From: an uncultured Prevotellaceae bacterium
GTDB lineage: Bacteria; Bacteroidota; Bacteroidia; Bacteroidales; Bacteroidaceae
Direction of reading: 5' to 3'
Assembly: GCA_900316575.1 (NCBI GenBank)
Contig: ONDJ01000008.1
Location: forward strand, 1 to 64,000
Length of the DNA: 64,000 bases
Shown here: positions 53,483 to 61,611 of the stretch, one piece after another
Layout: every line of letters starts with the position of its first letter
How positions within the stretch are numbered: the first letter of the stretch is position 1
The notes under the pieces: generated by a model
What the model was told of the DNA's origin: nothing
What the model saw: only the letters and a program-made list of their open reading frames with translations
Databases searched by the model: none
Made by a program: the position numbers and the translations under genes

Positions 53483-56347
53483 TCAGGCCCTGTTTCTTTT
53501 TTTCTTAGGCAGAATGTTCCATCGGTAGTTAAGGCTAAAGAGTATATAGCGTCCCAATGAGAGGCTCGTACGTTCGGTACGAGCGTATTCGCTCAGCGTA
53601 AGCGTTCGCTCCATGCTCTGATTGAGCAGATCGTGGATCTCCATAGCGACAGAGAGCCGTTTGCTTAGGAAACTGCGGCCTAGACGGAAATTCCAGTTGC
53701 AGCGCGCGCTGTTCATCTCCCTTGAGCCCCAACCATAGGGCTTTCGCAGATTGATAGAAGTCTGAACGTAAAAGCCTAAAGGAGCCTTATTCCAATAGAG
53801 CCCGTAGGTTAATGATAACAGATGTGTGCAAATATCATTGAAATCGGGGCGTGAACCATTGGTGAAATTTGTGTTCCAATCCAAGCTGAGGCGCGTGTCA
53901 AGTTGATGTGTTGGGTTGTAAGCAATTGTGGCATGCATCGCAAAGTTCAGAAGATCCACTCCATGACGCTGACTATCAGTATGCGACGCAGTTTGATTAA
54001 GGTCGGCTGTGTGGGCATAGGAAAACGTGCCGTTCACCACAAAGTATGCTCCAAAAGGGAGAGGGCCGGATAGACGTTGTGAGAGTTCGGCATTCCATTG
54101 TCCGCTGCGGATGTTGACAGCTTGTGTAGAGAGAATGCCCGTGATATGGTCAAAGTGTCGCAAAGTTCCGATCGCGTTGTGATGGAGCGAGTAGGAAAGC
54201 GAACCATACTGGGACCATTTCTTGCCATCTGTTAACCAAAGAAGTACCATCTTGTGGGTGAGTGGGCTTTGCAACGAGGGATTTCCCAGACTGACGAATA
54301 GCGGGGTGCGCTCTTTGGGTATGCTGATTAGCAGCATAGGGTCGGGGAGCTCACGTTGCAGTTCGTAGCTGAAGCGGAGCCCTCTGATAGCCCTTCCCTC
54401 ACTGTTCTTGACATACCAGTGGGCAAAAAACTTCGGAACGGCAAAGAAACCATTGCGTGTAGGCTTGTAGTAAATATCCGTTTGCCATTGCGTAGCACTG
54501 ACATATCGAGACGTAAATGCAGCTTCAGCTCGAAGTTCTATCCATTGGTTGCTTTTGAAATTTTGAAGATGTCGAAGCTGCAATCCGAAGTCGTGGCGTG
54601 ATATGCGGCGATTGATGGTGTAGCTGTTGAAAGGATCAAGGTGCTCATCCGTAAACGTTTGCCAAACGTTGTCCGATAGCTGGTCTTCTTCGTTCGTTTC
54701 GTGCAGATAGAAAGGATTACGCTCGTAGCTGATCTTGTTATTGAAAGTGTAGTAGGGTTTGAGATATCCGTCGAGTTGATCAAGTGTGGCATATTTGTAG
54801 ATATACTCAGCGTGGTAGTCCATGTCAATGGCATGATTGGCAGAAGGTGTTAGCGTTTGGCGTTGAAGTGTTGAGCTGGGAGACTCCAATCGGTATTGTT
54901 CACAGCTTTGGTTGTGCCCGTTTGTATAATTAAGGGAGGCTGTTAGCGTTAGAATATCGGGGCGCAACGAAAAGTCGGCACGGAAGTCGGCATGATGTTG
55001 CAGGAAAGAAGTCTCTGAAAAGGTTTCATTGGTTTGGCGGTTTGTTACATTGTTCCAGCTGCTCCAAGCAGATCGGAGAAAATTCTCATTGGGTTCTGAG
55101 GCGTAGTTTGCCAGACTGTCTTGATGATGGCGCTCGTTAGCGTTGAGATTAAAGTGATATTTAAGTTGCATGAAAAAGTTATCGCATGGTCGCCATTCCA
55201 AATCGCTTTTGGCTTGAAACTGATTGACACGGCTATGTGTCAATTTGCGCTGCCTGCTGTAACTGTCGGATTTGCTGAGAAAAAGTTGTGTAGATGTGAA
55301 GTCGTCCGTTTCGTCATCCCCGTGTCGGTAGTTGGCTCCGAGCGAGAAGCGCAAAACATCTGTAGGCTCAAAGCTATAGTTCAAGTCTATCTTCTTCAAA
55401 TCATGTTGCCCAATGTTGGAATAGGTACCTGCTTGACCCCAACGTGAATAATAGTAGTCTTTGTTGAGGTTGTTGCTCTGTACGCTGAGCATAAAACTTT
55501 GGCGGTCGTCAAAGTACATGCCGAAAAGTCCGCCTGAGTAGCGCTTATCTGTTCCATAACTTCCGTCAATCTGTCCAGTCCATTGCGCGTTGTAATCTCG
55601 TTTCAGCCTAACATCCATCACTATGTGGCGGTCTCCCATGTCGCGTCCAGCCAGCCTACTTTGTGGGCCGTCTTTGCTAAACACTTTGATCTTATCAACA
55701 GTATAGGCTGGCAGATTCTTTAGAGCCAATTCGGGATCACCCTGAAAAAAGTCGTGGCCGTTGATGAGCAGTTCTTCCATTTTCTGTCCGTTCACATAGA
55801 TGTTTCCATCCTTAAGTTCTGCACCGGGGAGCATTTTGATAAGATCTTCAAGCATAGAACCATCTGACGTTTGGAACGCAGCAGCATTATAAATGAGTGT
55901 ATCGCCTCGGTAGAACATCTTGATGCGAGTGCCTGTGACAACCGCTTCGCTCAGTTGGCGCGCAGCGTCAAACATGATGATACTCCCTGCATTGAAATTT
56001 GCATGGCGAATAGTGAAGCGAGCTTCCACTTCTTTCATTACGGTTTCCAGCCCTTCTTTTTCAAATGAAAGAATATAACGTCCTTCATGCGGAGCCTTTA
56101 AGCTAAAAGAGGCTCCGCGTTTAGGATCAGGAATCCAAAAAATCCAATTATCACCACGCATCTCCCGTACGCCTGGCTCGCTGCGGCACGAATCAATTAA
56201 GTTGCCCTCCTCGGTGGTGAGCGTGACCAGCACCGAGGAGATGCCTAAGTTGCTTACCCCGTGGCGTATCTCGCCGATGATGTTGCCGCTTTGGGCAAAA
56301 GATGTAAGCGACAGGAATAAAAAGAATGTTAATACGCTGATTTTCAT
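53483..56347 (-). CDS. TonB-dependent-receptor-like outer-membrane beta-barrel protein
   Basis: 954 residues. Signal peptide (MKISVLTFFLFLSLTSFAQS), a carboxypeptidase-regulatory-like domain (about 22-120), a plug domain (about 130-240, SMLEDLIKMLPGAELKDGNI and GRDMGDRHIVMDVRLKRDYN), then a barrel of about 700 residues of the OMP_b-brl_3 type. No SusD partner and no TonB box obvious. It lies 230 bases after the M56 peptidase gene and in the same direction as blaI, and BlaI-M56-receptor groupings recur in Bacteroidetes. Ligand unknown. Confidence 0.85.
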   Translation of the reverse strand: MKISVLTFFLFLSLTSFAQSGNIIGEIRHGVSNLGISSVLVTLTTEEGNLIDSCRSEPGVREMRGDNWIFWIPDPKRGASFSLKAPHEGRYILSFEKEGLETVMKEVEARFTIRHANFNAGSIIMFDAARQLSEAVVTGTRIKMFYRGDTLIYNAAAFQTSDGSMLEDLIKMLPGAELKDGNIYVNGQKMEELLINGHDFFQGDPELALKNLPAYTVDKIKVFSKDGPQSRLAGRDMGDRHIVMDVRLKRDYNAQWTGQIDGSYGTDKRYSGGLFGMYFDDRQSFMLSVQSNNLNKDYYYSRWGQAGTYSNIGQHDLKKIDLNYSFEPTDVLRFSLGANYRHGDDETDDFTSTQLFLSKSDSYSRQRKLTHSRVNQFQAKSDLEWRPCDNFFMQLKYHFNLNANERHHQDSLANYASEPNENFLRSAWSSWNNVTNRQTNETFSETSFLQHHADFRADFSLRPDILTLTASLNYTNGHNQSCEQYRLESPSSTLQRQTLTPSANHAIDMDYHAEYIYKYATLDQLDGYLKPYYTFNNKISYERNPFYLHETNEEDQLSDNVWQTFTDEHLDPFNSYTINRRISRHDFGLQLRHLQNFKSNQWIELRAEAAFTSRYVSATQWQTDIYYKPTRNGFFAVPKFFAHWYVKNSEGRAIRGLRFSYELQRELPDPMLLISIPKERTPLFVSLGNPSLQSPLTHKMVLLWLTDGKKWSQYGSLSYSLHHNAIGTLRHFDHITGILSTQAVNIRSGQWNAELSQRLSGPLPFGAYFVVNGTFSYAHTADLNQTASHTDSQRHGVDLLNFAMHATIAYNPTHQLDTRLSLDWNTNFTNGSRPDFNDICTHLLSLTYGLYWNKAPLGFYVQTSINLRKPYGWGSREMNSARCNWNFRLGRSFLSKRLSVAMEIHDLLNQSMERTLTLSEYARTERTSLSLGRYILFSLNYRWNILPKKKRNRA

Positions 56348-56577
56348 GGTAATGATTGTTGATTGCTTTACTTGAAAATAGACATAGAATATGCAGGCTC
56401 GGTTGTAACGTGCCTATAAAGTGGAGCGGGATATGATGAAAGAATATCCCTGAATAAATAAGGGAAGAGGCTAAGCTACAAAGGCTTTTGTGATGAGCTT
56501 CGCGCTTGTAAGTTTGAATCTCATGGGACTAAATGCAGAAAAAATGGGATCTTATAGTTGGTTATGTATCAGAGCTG

Positions 56578-58056
56578 TTATTGGGGAATAGTGTCGGTGG
56601 CCTCAAGGTACTTGATTATATAAGGTTGAATATCTGCCTGTTCGGTCTTGAGCGTTTCGCTGATCTTGCTTCTAAATGTTCCACTCTCAGCTTCAGTTGT
56701 CCATATTTGTACGACACCCTCGGTGGCACTGATGTCGGGCCTTATATGGCGGATGATGTTTGCTGGGGTGTAGCCAATGGCTTTTGCCTCATGTCCTTTC
56801 CGAAGAGTAAAAGCTCCTACACGCGGATCGTCTAAATCATGCCATTCAGCATATTGCAGGAATGCGTCTTTGCTTACTTTATGTTCGTCAATCATAAACT
56901 CAATTCCATTTGAACTGAGCGGATTTCCACTATCGTTGGTCAATATAACACCGCTACCATTCAACCCTTTCAACAAAGATTGTATGTATTCACTTGTGAG
57001 TGGTGGAAGCTCTTTCGTGTTTTCCTCGTCGTATGTAGGTATGATTTTTGTCTGCATTTTTGTTATAAGTGTGTCTGAAGAAACGCTTGTTTCCTTTATA
57101 TCAGTCAGCCCTGATTTTGAGAATTTAGCACTTGAAATGATGGTAGGCAATTCCTCTAATGTCTTTATTTTGGCTACAGCTATAGCCATACTAGGCTTGG
57201 AAAAGACAAACAAAGCAAAAGCACAGATGGGTACAGTAAAAAGAATGCGCCCTATGCGTGTCTGGCTGGATGTGGGACGTAGCATCATACTGATGCGGGC
57301 TTTGAGTGGTGAGCGCAGGAATGAGTTGGCGGCAGCAAGTTGAGGATTCACAGCTTTAGTTATCAACAAGTGAGCATAGCCTTCACAATTCATTCCGTTC
57401 TGTAATGCAGCTTGATCGGCCTCAAACTCCTGCACCGTTTGCAGGTCGTTACGTAACATCCAGGCAAAAGGATTGTACCATTGCAATCGTACACATATTT
57501 CTGTCAAAAGCAGTTCTAAGCTGTGACCATTGCGTATATGGGTTGTTTCGTGAGCAAGAAAGGTAGTTCCGTTACTCAACAAATCTTTAGGACTGATAAC
57601 AACCCATCGCATCCAGCTCACTGGACTTTCTATTTGTTCGTCTAAGCAAATGTGAATACCGTTGCGGATTTCAGCCAATTGCGAACGACGAATGAGCCTT
57701 ACCACTGCCAGTAAATCAAATGTATAGCGTAGCAAGCTATAGACTACACCTATTATATATATAAGAAGTAGAAGCGTGGACCAAGACGGAGCGACTGTAG
57801 GCATCGCTTGGACACTTGGGAGATTGTTTCTGAAAACAAAGAAATGGCTGTCGCTCGACATGATACCTGCCATGGGCAGATCGGTTGGAGCCTTGAATTC
57901 TATGAGCGGAAGTACTGCGCCAATAACGATGAACGACACAAGAAATATGCGGTTCATACGGTGGAATGTTTCTCTGCGCAATAGTAATGACCACCCTGAA
58001 TAGAGCAGACTCACACATAAAGCCCATTTAACTGTGTAAACAAAAAAAACAGACAT
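56578..58056 (-). CDS. M56-family (BlaR1/MecR1-like) membrane metallopeptidase sensor
   Basis: 492 residues from the ATG at 58056, 7 bases after the blaI stop; the longer open frame overlaps blaI. Membrane segments at about 5-25, 35-53, 92-115 and near 305-325 surround the peptidase part with HETTH (169-173) and the third ligand Glu in EFEADQAAL (E212). The extracytoplasmic C-terminal part (about 330-492) does not resemble a penicillin-binding sensor; it has a small repeated beta domain (LKGLNGSGVILTNDSGNPL). In the Bla/Mec systems such a protein senses a signal and triggers loss of BlaI. The signal here is unlikely to be a beta-lactam, but that is inference. Confidence 0.88.
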   Translation of the reverse strand: MSVFFVYTVKWALCVSLLYSGWSLLLRRETFHRMNRIFLVSFIVIGAVLPLIEFKAPTDLPMAGIMSSDSHFFVFRNNLPSVQAMPTVAPSWSTLLLLIYIIGVVYSLLRYTFDLLAVVRLIRRSQLAEIRNGIHICLDEQIESPVSWMRWVVISPKDLLSNGTTFLAHETTHIRNGHSLELLLTEICVRLQWYNPFAWMLRNDLQTVQEFEADQAALQNGMNCEGYAHLLITKAVNPQLAAANSFLRSPLKARISMMLRPTSSQTRIGRILFTVPICAFALFVFSKPSMAIAVAKIKTLEELPTIISSAKFSKSGLTDIKETSVSSDTLITKMQTKIIPTYDEENTKELPPLTSEYIQSLLKGLNGSGVILTNDSGNPLSSNGIEFMIDEHKVSKDAFLQYAEWHDLDDPRVGAFTLRKGHEAKAIGYTPANIIRHIRPDISATEGVVQIWTTEAESGTFRSKISETLKTEQADIQPYIIKYLEATDTIPQ

Positions 58057-58063
58057 AAACTTT

Positions 58064-58441
58064 TTAGGACTTGAAGGTTGATAAAAGATCAGCAATCTCC
58101 TTTTCAGAAAGTTTTTCACTTTTGGCAAACGCTGATACTGCATTGCTAATAGAACCTTGGAAGAATCGGTGTATGAAATTGCGCAATCTGTTGCCGCCGT
58201 ATTCTTCACGCGGCACCGTAGGAATGTAGAGAAAAGTGCGTCCGTGCGGTTCGTGGGTTAGCCATCCTTTGCGTTCCAACGATTGAAACGAGGTGGCTAC
58301 GGTGTTTACATGTGGACGCGGCTCATTATAGCGTGCCACAACATCTTTAGGCGAACAGGGTGCTATTTCGTAGATCATCTCCAGCACTTCCTCTTCCTTG
58401 CGGGTGGGTTGCTCGCGATTTATAAGTTTTTCAGTCTTCAT
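58064..58441 (-). CDS. BlaI/MecI/CopY-family repressor
   Basis: 125 residues. Winged-helix domain (about 10-80, KEEEVLEMIYEIAPCSPKDV, RPHVNTVATSFQSLERKGWL with the TVxTxLxRLxxKG-like pattern) and a C-terminal dimer helix (KLSEKEIADLLSTF). Represses its own operon together with the M56 gene. Two ACAnnTGT boxes overlap its promoter (58532-58569). Confidence 0.92.
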   Translation of the reverse strand: MKTEKLINREQPTRKEEEVLEMIYEIAPCSPKDVVARYNEPRPHVNTVATSFQSLERKGWLTHEPHGRTFLYIPTVPREEYGGNRLRNFIHRFFQGSISNAVSAFAKSEKLSEKEIADLLSTFKS

Positions 58442-58504
58442 CTTTCCTTGGATTTAGAGATACTATTCTTTGAAAAAACACAACTCTTGCCGAGTTTCAT
58501 AAGG

Positions 58505-58536
58505 CAAAAGTATAACGAATATTTTAGTTGAACAAA
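58505..58536 (-). promoter_or_regulatory. Promoter of the blaI operon
   Basis: Minus-strand TTTG (58533-58536), 20 bases, TACTTTTG (58505-58512). Transcription should start near 58498, about 57 bases before the ATG. Confidence 0.75.
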
Positions 58537-58570
58537 TGTTTTAACGAAAAAAGCCGTTAAAACATTTGTT
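58531..58570. promoter_or_regulatory. Candidate BlaI operator: 16-bp perfect inverted repeat
   Basis: AACAAATGTTTTAACG (58531-58546), 8 bases, CGTTAAAACATTTGTT (58555-58570). Each arm carries an ACAnnTGT box, the core of BlaI/MecI operators (TACAnnTGTA). The -33 element lies inside the nearer box, so a bound repressor would block RNA polymerase. An alternative is a terminator, but the -33 overlap favours an operator. Confidence 0.7.
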
Positions 58571-58586
58571 GCTTATGCTCTGTTTG

Positions 58587-58635
58587 CAAAATCACGCGCA
58601 AAAGTCATAATACCTTTTGCGCGTGATTTTGATTT
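58587..58635 (-). terminator. Terminator hairpin after the LamG-GH18 gene
   Basis: CAAAATCACGCGCAAAAG (58587-58604) pairs perfectly over 18 bases with 58614-58631 around a 9-base loop, 48 bases past the minus-strand stop at 58680. Confidence 0.85.
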
Positions 58636-58679
58636 ATGGAGATTAGCCTATATGCCAACCTTTTTGAATGATACGAGGT

Positions 58680-61133
58680 CTATCGAATAATCTTTTTCCC
58701 GTTTTGAATGAAGATGCCGTGCTGTGCTCTTGCGGGATCTACGGGACGGCCTTGAAGGTCGTAGATCGTAGATGAGCCTGCGGCTGAAGCATCGTTGGGC
58801 ATGGTGATTTGGCGGATAGGCGTGGGATGGTCTATGCTGACTTCGTCCACACGCGGATCAACATTAGCGTTGAGCGCATAATTGGCATTGCGTGCCAAGC
58901 AATGTGGACTGGTCGGCGAGAGATCGTTACAGATGTCCCAATAGAAGAGTCCCAACACTTGTTTTTCGCGAGCAAACTTCGCGCGATTGTACACCTGCAC
59001 AGGCCCGCAGAAGTAGAAATAGTTGCCGTTCCATTCTCCGCGTTCAACAGAGCCATCGGTCGGCGGCACGTAGTCGCTCTTGATAAGTCCCCAGCTGTAG
59101 CCAATAGGCGCACGGGCGTATTGTCCGCCTGCGGTATAGCCGTTCGATGTTGTGGTGCCGAAGGAGAGGTATATCTTTTCTTTCGGGTAGCCATAGTTGA
59201 TGAAGGCATTGTAGCCGTTGACATAGCTTTGGTAGCCATACCATGTGCTTTGCGGGCCGTATTGCTGGAAGGTGAAGCCGTGCACTTTTTCTATTTTGGC
59301 CTTGGGGAATTGGTATGCGCCGTATTGGTGGTGGGAGATCATGAGCGTCTTTCCTTTGGGCAAGACGGCGAGTATTTCGTCGGCCAACAGACCGAGGTTG
59401 GTCTGTGTGCCGTCCATCCACTCAAGGTCGAGCTCAACACCGGCGTAGGGTTTGGAGAGTTCGGCGAGGTCTTGGGCAAAGATCTTGCGTTTATCGGCAT
59501 TGGCAATGGTACTTTGCCAACCGTCGTGTCCTTGTACGGAGATGCGCACTTGGAAGCCGGTGTAGCCTTCGTAGCAGTCGGTCATAATCTTTGCCCAGCC
59601 GTCTTGCGAATAGATGTCGAATCCGAGGTCGTTGGGGTCGTCGTAGCGGTAGTAAACGTGGGCATCCCACATTTGCTGCTGTGTGACGGCATTGCCTGGT
59701 CCTGGCAAGGGTACTTTGCCGTTGCGGTGGTTTTCGATATTCTCGGGGCTCATGGTTTTGTTCCAAATGATGGTTTCATCGAGCTTGCCCTTTATGTTTT
59801 GTCCGATGTATAGGCGCAGTCCGTCCATGCCAGTTGGGATGGGATCGGTGCTTTCGTTGGAGCGTGTGGCATCAGCTGAGCAGGTGCGGGTTCCTACATT
59901 GAGGAAGAGGGTGTAGCGGTTGCTGGTGCCTGTACCAGGCGTGATGGACAGATGTCCCCAAGAGCCTACGGCAAGGGTGTTTTTGAAGAAGTATTCGCGT
60001 CCGTCAATGCGCACGATGATTTCGCGATTGGTTTCGTCGCCAAGGCGTGCAGAGAAACCTTTGGTGGCTGAGCTGTTTTCTTTCTTGAAAATGAAAGCTC
60101 CTTCAGTCCATTCGTCAAGACAAATCCATGTTTCGAGCGTATAGCCTGTGCTGGGTGTGAATGCTGATGTGGGGGCTGAGATATAAGAACCTTGGCCTAA
60201 AAGGGATATGACACCAGAGCGTTTTTTGTTTTTATAGTAAGAGAGGTATTCGGCATTGCGCACTGTGGCATGGTCGTTGGCTGTGAGTGGGCGCACGTGG
60301 CCGTCGGAGTATGACTGCAGGCCGAGGATGATGAGGTCGTTGGAGAGTAGGTACTTATCTTTCTCTATGCCATTGTCGAAGAAGCGCGTGTTGTTGGTGT
60401 AGCCGCCCATGAGCAGATAGGGCAGACCGGCGTTGTTGTCGGTAACTTTTTCGCGCTTGGCTCCAGTGGCAGAGAAAATGCCGTGGTGGTTGGTCTTTTG
60501 TGTGGGGAGGAAGAGTGGCTTATAGTCCACCACGTTGGCGCACCATGGTTGGTCGAACTTGAAGTAGGCCACGAGGTCGTTCAACTGAGGCACCCACTTG
60601 TTGAGCGTGGTGTGGGTGAAGTATTCGTAGTCGGAAGCAAGCTCTGCATCCCAAATGCGCACTTCGTCAATTCTTCCGCAATAGGTGTCGCCGCCAAAGA
60701 CGAAGCGACTACTAATTTGTGGCAGGGCATCCGACGCGGTGATGTTCTTCACCAGCGTTTGGTCCACATAGACTTGCACGCGACTGTTTTGTGAGAGAAT
60801 CATTACAGGCAGCCATGTTCCTGTGGTGAAGTTGTTGCGCTTCACGCTTCCTTCTTTGCCGCGAATGTTGAAAACCAAGGTGTTTTCGGCTCCCAGTTTC
60901 ACGCTTAGTTCGTCGCCGCGTGAGAGCAGTGTGGCTCCTTCGGTCCACTTGTCGGCACAGAACCAGAACTGTATCGTAAAGGCTTTCAGTCCGTCAAGTT
61001 CTGGCATAGGACCGCAGTCAACGCTTCCGCCTTCGGAAAGGCGCAAACAGTAGTTTTCAACCTGAGCTTGGCTTACGCCAGCTGTCAGTGCAAAGAGCAC
61101 GAGGAGGCAAAGTTGCTTGTAGAGTGTTTTCAT
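58680..61133 (-). CDS. LamG-containing GH18 glycosidase with T9SS tail
   Basis: 817 residues from the ATG at 61133; an upstream in-frame ATG lies across the promoter. Signal peptide (MKTLYKQLCLLVLFALTAGV). Two concanavalin/LamG-like sandwiches (about 27-185 and 310-470, FTIQFWFCADKWTEGATLLS and YTLETWICLDEWTEGAFIFK) precede a GH18-type barrel (about 500-760). The GH18 active-site strand reads GVELDLEW (E571 as acid, D569): the first Asp of DxxDxDxE is replaced by Glu. YWDICND closes the barrel. The end TIYDLQGRPV...GIFIQNGKKIIR is a T9SS tail. Likely an exported endo-N-acetylglucosaminidase or chitinase-like enzyme acting on host N-glycans or chitin-type chains. Confidence 0.83.
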   Translation of the reverse strand: MKTLYKQLCLLVLFALTAGVSQAQVENYCLRLSEGGSVDCGPMPELDGLKAFTIQFWFCADKWTEGATLLSRGDELSVKLGAENTLVFNIRGKEGSVKRNNFTTGTWLPVMILSQNSRVQVYVDQTLVKNITASDALPQISSRFVFGGDTYCGRIDEVRIWDAELASDYEYFTHTTLNKWVPQLNDLVAYFKFDQPWCANVVDYKPLFLPTQKTNHHGIFSATGAKREKVTDNNAGLPYLLMGGYTNNTRFFDNGIEKDKYLLSNDLIILGLQSYSDGHVRPLTANDHATVRNAEYLSYYKNKKRSGVISLLGQGSYISAPTSAFTPSTGYTLETWICLDEWTEGAFIFKKENSSATKGFSARLGDETNREIIVRIDGREYFFKNTLAVGSWGHLSITPGTGTSNRYTLFLNVGTRTCSADATRSNESTDPIPTGMDGLRLYIGQNIKGKLDETIIWNKTMSPENIENHRNGKVPLPGPGNAVTQQQMWDAHVYYRYDDPNDLGFDIYSQDGWAKIMTDCYEGYTGFQVRISVQGHDGWQSTIANADKRKIFAQDLAELSKPYAGVELDLEWMDGTQTNLGLLADEILAVLPKGKTLMISHHQYGAYQFPKAKIEKVHGFTFQQYGPQSTWYGYQSYVNGYNAFINYGYPKEKIYLSFGTTTSNGYTAGGQYARAPIGYSWGLIKSDYVPPTDGSVERGEWNGNYFYFCGPVQVYNRAKFAREKQVLGLFYWDICNDLSPTSPHCLARNANYALNANVDPRVDEVSIDHPTPIRQITMPNDASAAGSSTIYDLQGRPVDPARAQHGIFIQNGKKIIR

Positions 61134-61184
61134 CTTATAAGTTTTTTGTAGTTCGCTTGAAGATGCTTGTTTTTCTTTCGCGGG

Positions 61185-61214
61185 CAAATATACGAAAAGT
61201 CGCAGAAATACAAA
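61185..61214 (-). promoter_or_regulatory. Promoter of the LamG-GH18 gene
   Basis: Minus-strand TTTG (61211-61214), 18 bases, TATATTTG (61185-61192); leader of about 45 nt. Confidence 0.7.
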
Positions 61215-61250
61215 CATGGAAAGTCTTTATATGAAAGATTTTCCATGTTT
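61212..61250 (-). terminator. Hairpin ending the upstream operon
   Basis: AAACATGGAAAGTCTTT (61212-61228) pairs with 61234-61250 with one mismatch; the minus-strand copy runs into GTATTTC. It ends the transcript of the partial gene and the 61-residue peptide, and touches the -33 of the next promoter. Confidence 0.65.
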
Positions 61251-61312
61251 GAGCTGGTGTGTGCGAACTTTGAAGAGGGGCGCGCGTTTTTTTTCTGCGA
61301 AGTTATTCGAAG

Positions 61313-61395
61313 CGTAAGTGCACCTTACGGCGGTCGTAAGTAGTACTTACGGCGGTCGTAAGTAGTACTTACGGGCTTCGTTAGTACTACTTACG
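61313..61395. repeat. 22-base-period array, copy D (CTTACG type)
   Basis: CTTACG cores at 61324, 61346, 61368 and 61390, each exactly 22 bases apart. The first two units repeat CTTACG + GCGGTCGTAAGTAGTA without change; the third reads CTTACG + GGCTTCGTTAGTACTA. Each unit also has the reverse core CGTAAG. The period is that of arrays A-C, the sequence different but alike in build. Confidence 0.88.
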
Positions 61396-61412
61396 ATCTT
61401 GTTCTGCCGAGG

Positions 61413-61598
61413 TCAGAGAAAGGTGCTCTTTTGGTTGAAAGTGTTTTGGACTTCTTCTTCGTCTTCTTCAAACCATTCTTGGCGTCGGGTGAGTTCGCCA
61501 TCGTCGCCTACTTCGTTGTGAGCCGAGGGAGCCAGGAGTTCGGAAGGTTGCAGCGCGATGGGGCGCAGACGCGGGGCAATGTATGTTGGTCCTTTCAT
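61413..61598 (-). CDS. 61-residue peptide of unknown function
   Basis: Starts at ATG 61598, 13 bases after the stop of the T9SS gene before it. MKGPTYIAPRLRPIALQPSE, then LLAPSAHNEVGDDGELTRRQ and an acidic end with EEDEEEVQ. Bacteroidetes genomes carry many small proteins of this build (M-K..YI.P.L....L....LLA.S then an acidic tail) near secreted-protein genes; none has an assigned role to my knowledge. A longer frame (start 61655) would overlap the gene before it. No signal peptide. Confidence 0.55.
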   Translation of the reverse strand: MKGPTYIAPRLRPIALQPSELLAPSAHNEVGDDGELTRRQEWFEEDEEEVQNTFNQKSTFL

Positions 61599-61611
61599 AA
61601 GCAGCGGACTA

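Noticed and set aside
56578..58441. Beta-lactam resistance sensor-repressor pair
   Set aside because: The repressor and peptidase parts fit, but the sensor has no penicillin-binding domain and no beta-lactamase or PBP2a gene is nearby.
58809..59813. 334-codon plus-strand open frame opposite the GH18 gene
   Set aside because: Antisense to a clear multi-domain gene; no motif or signal of its own.
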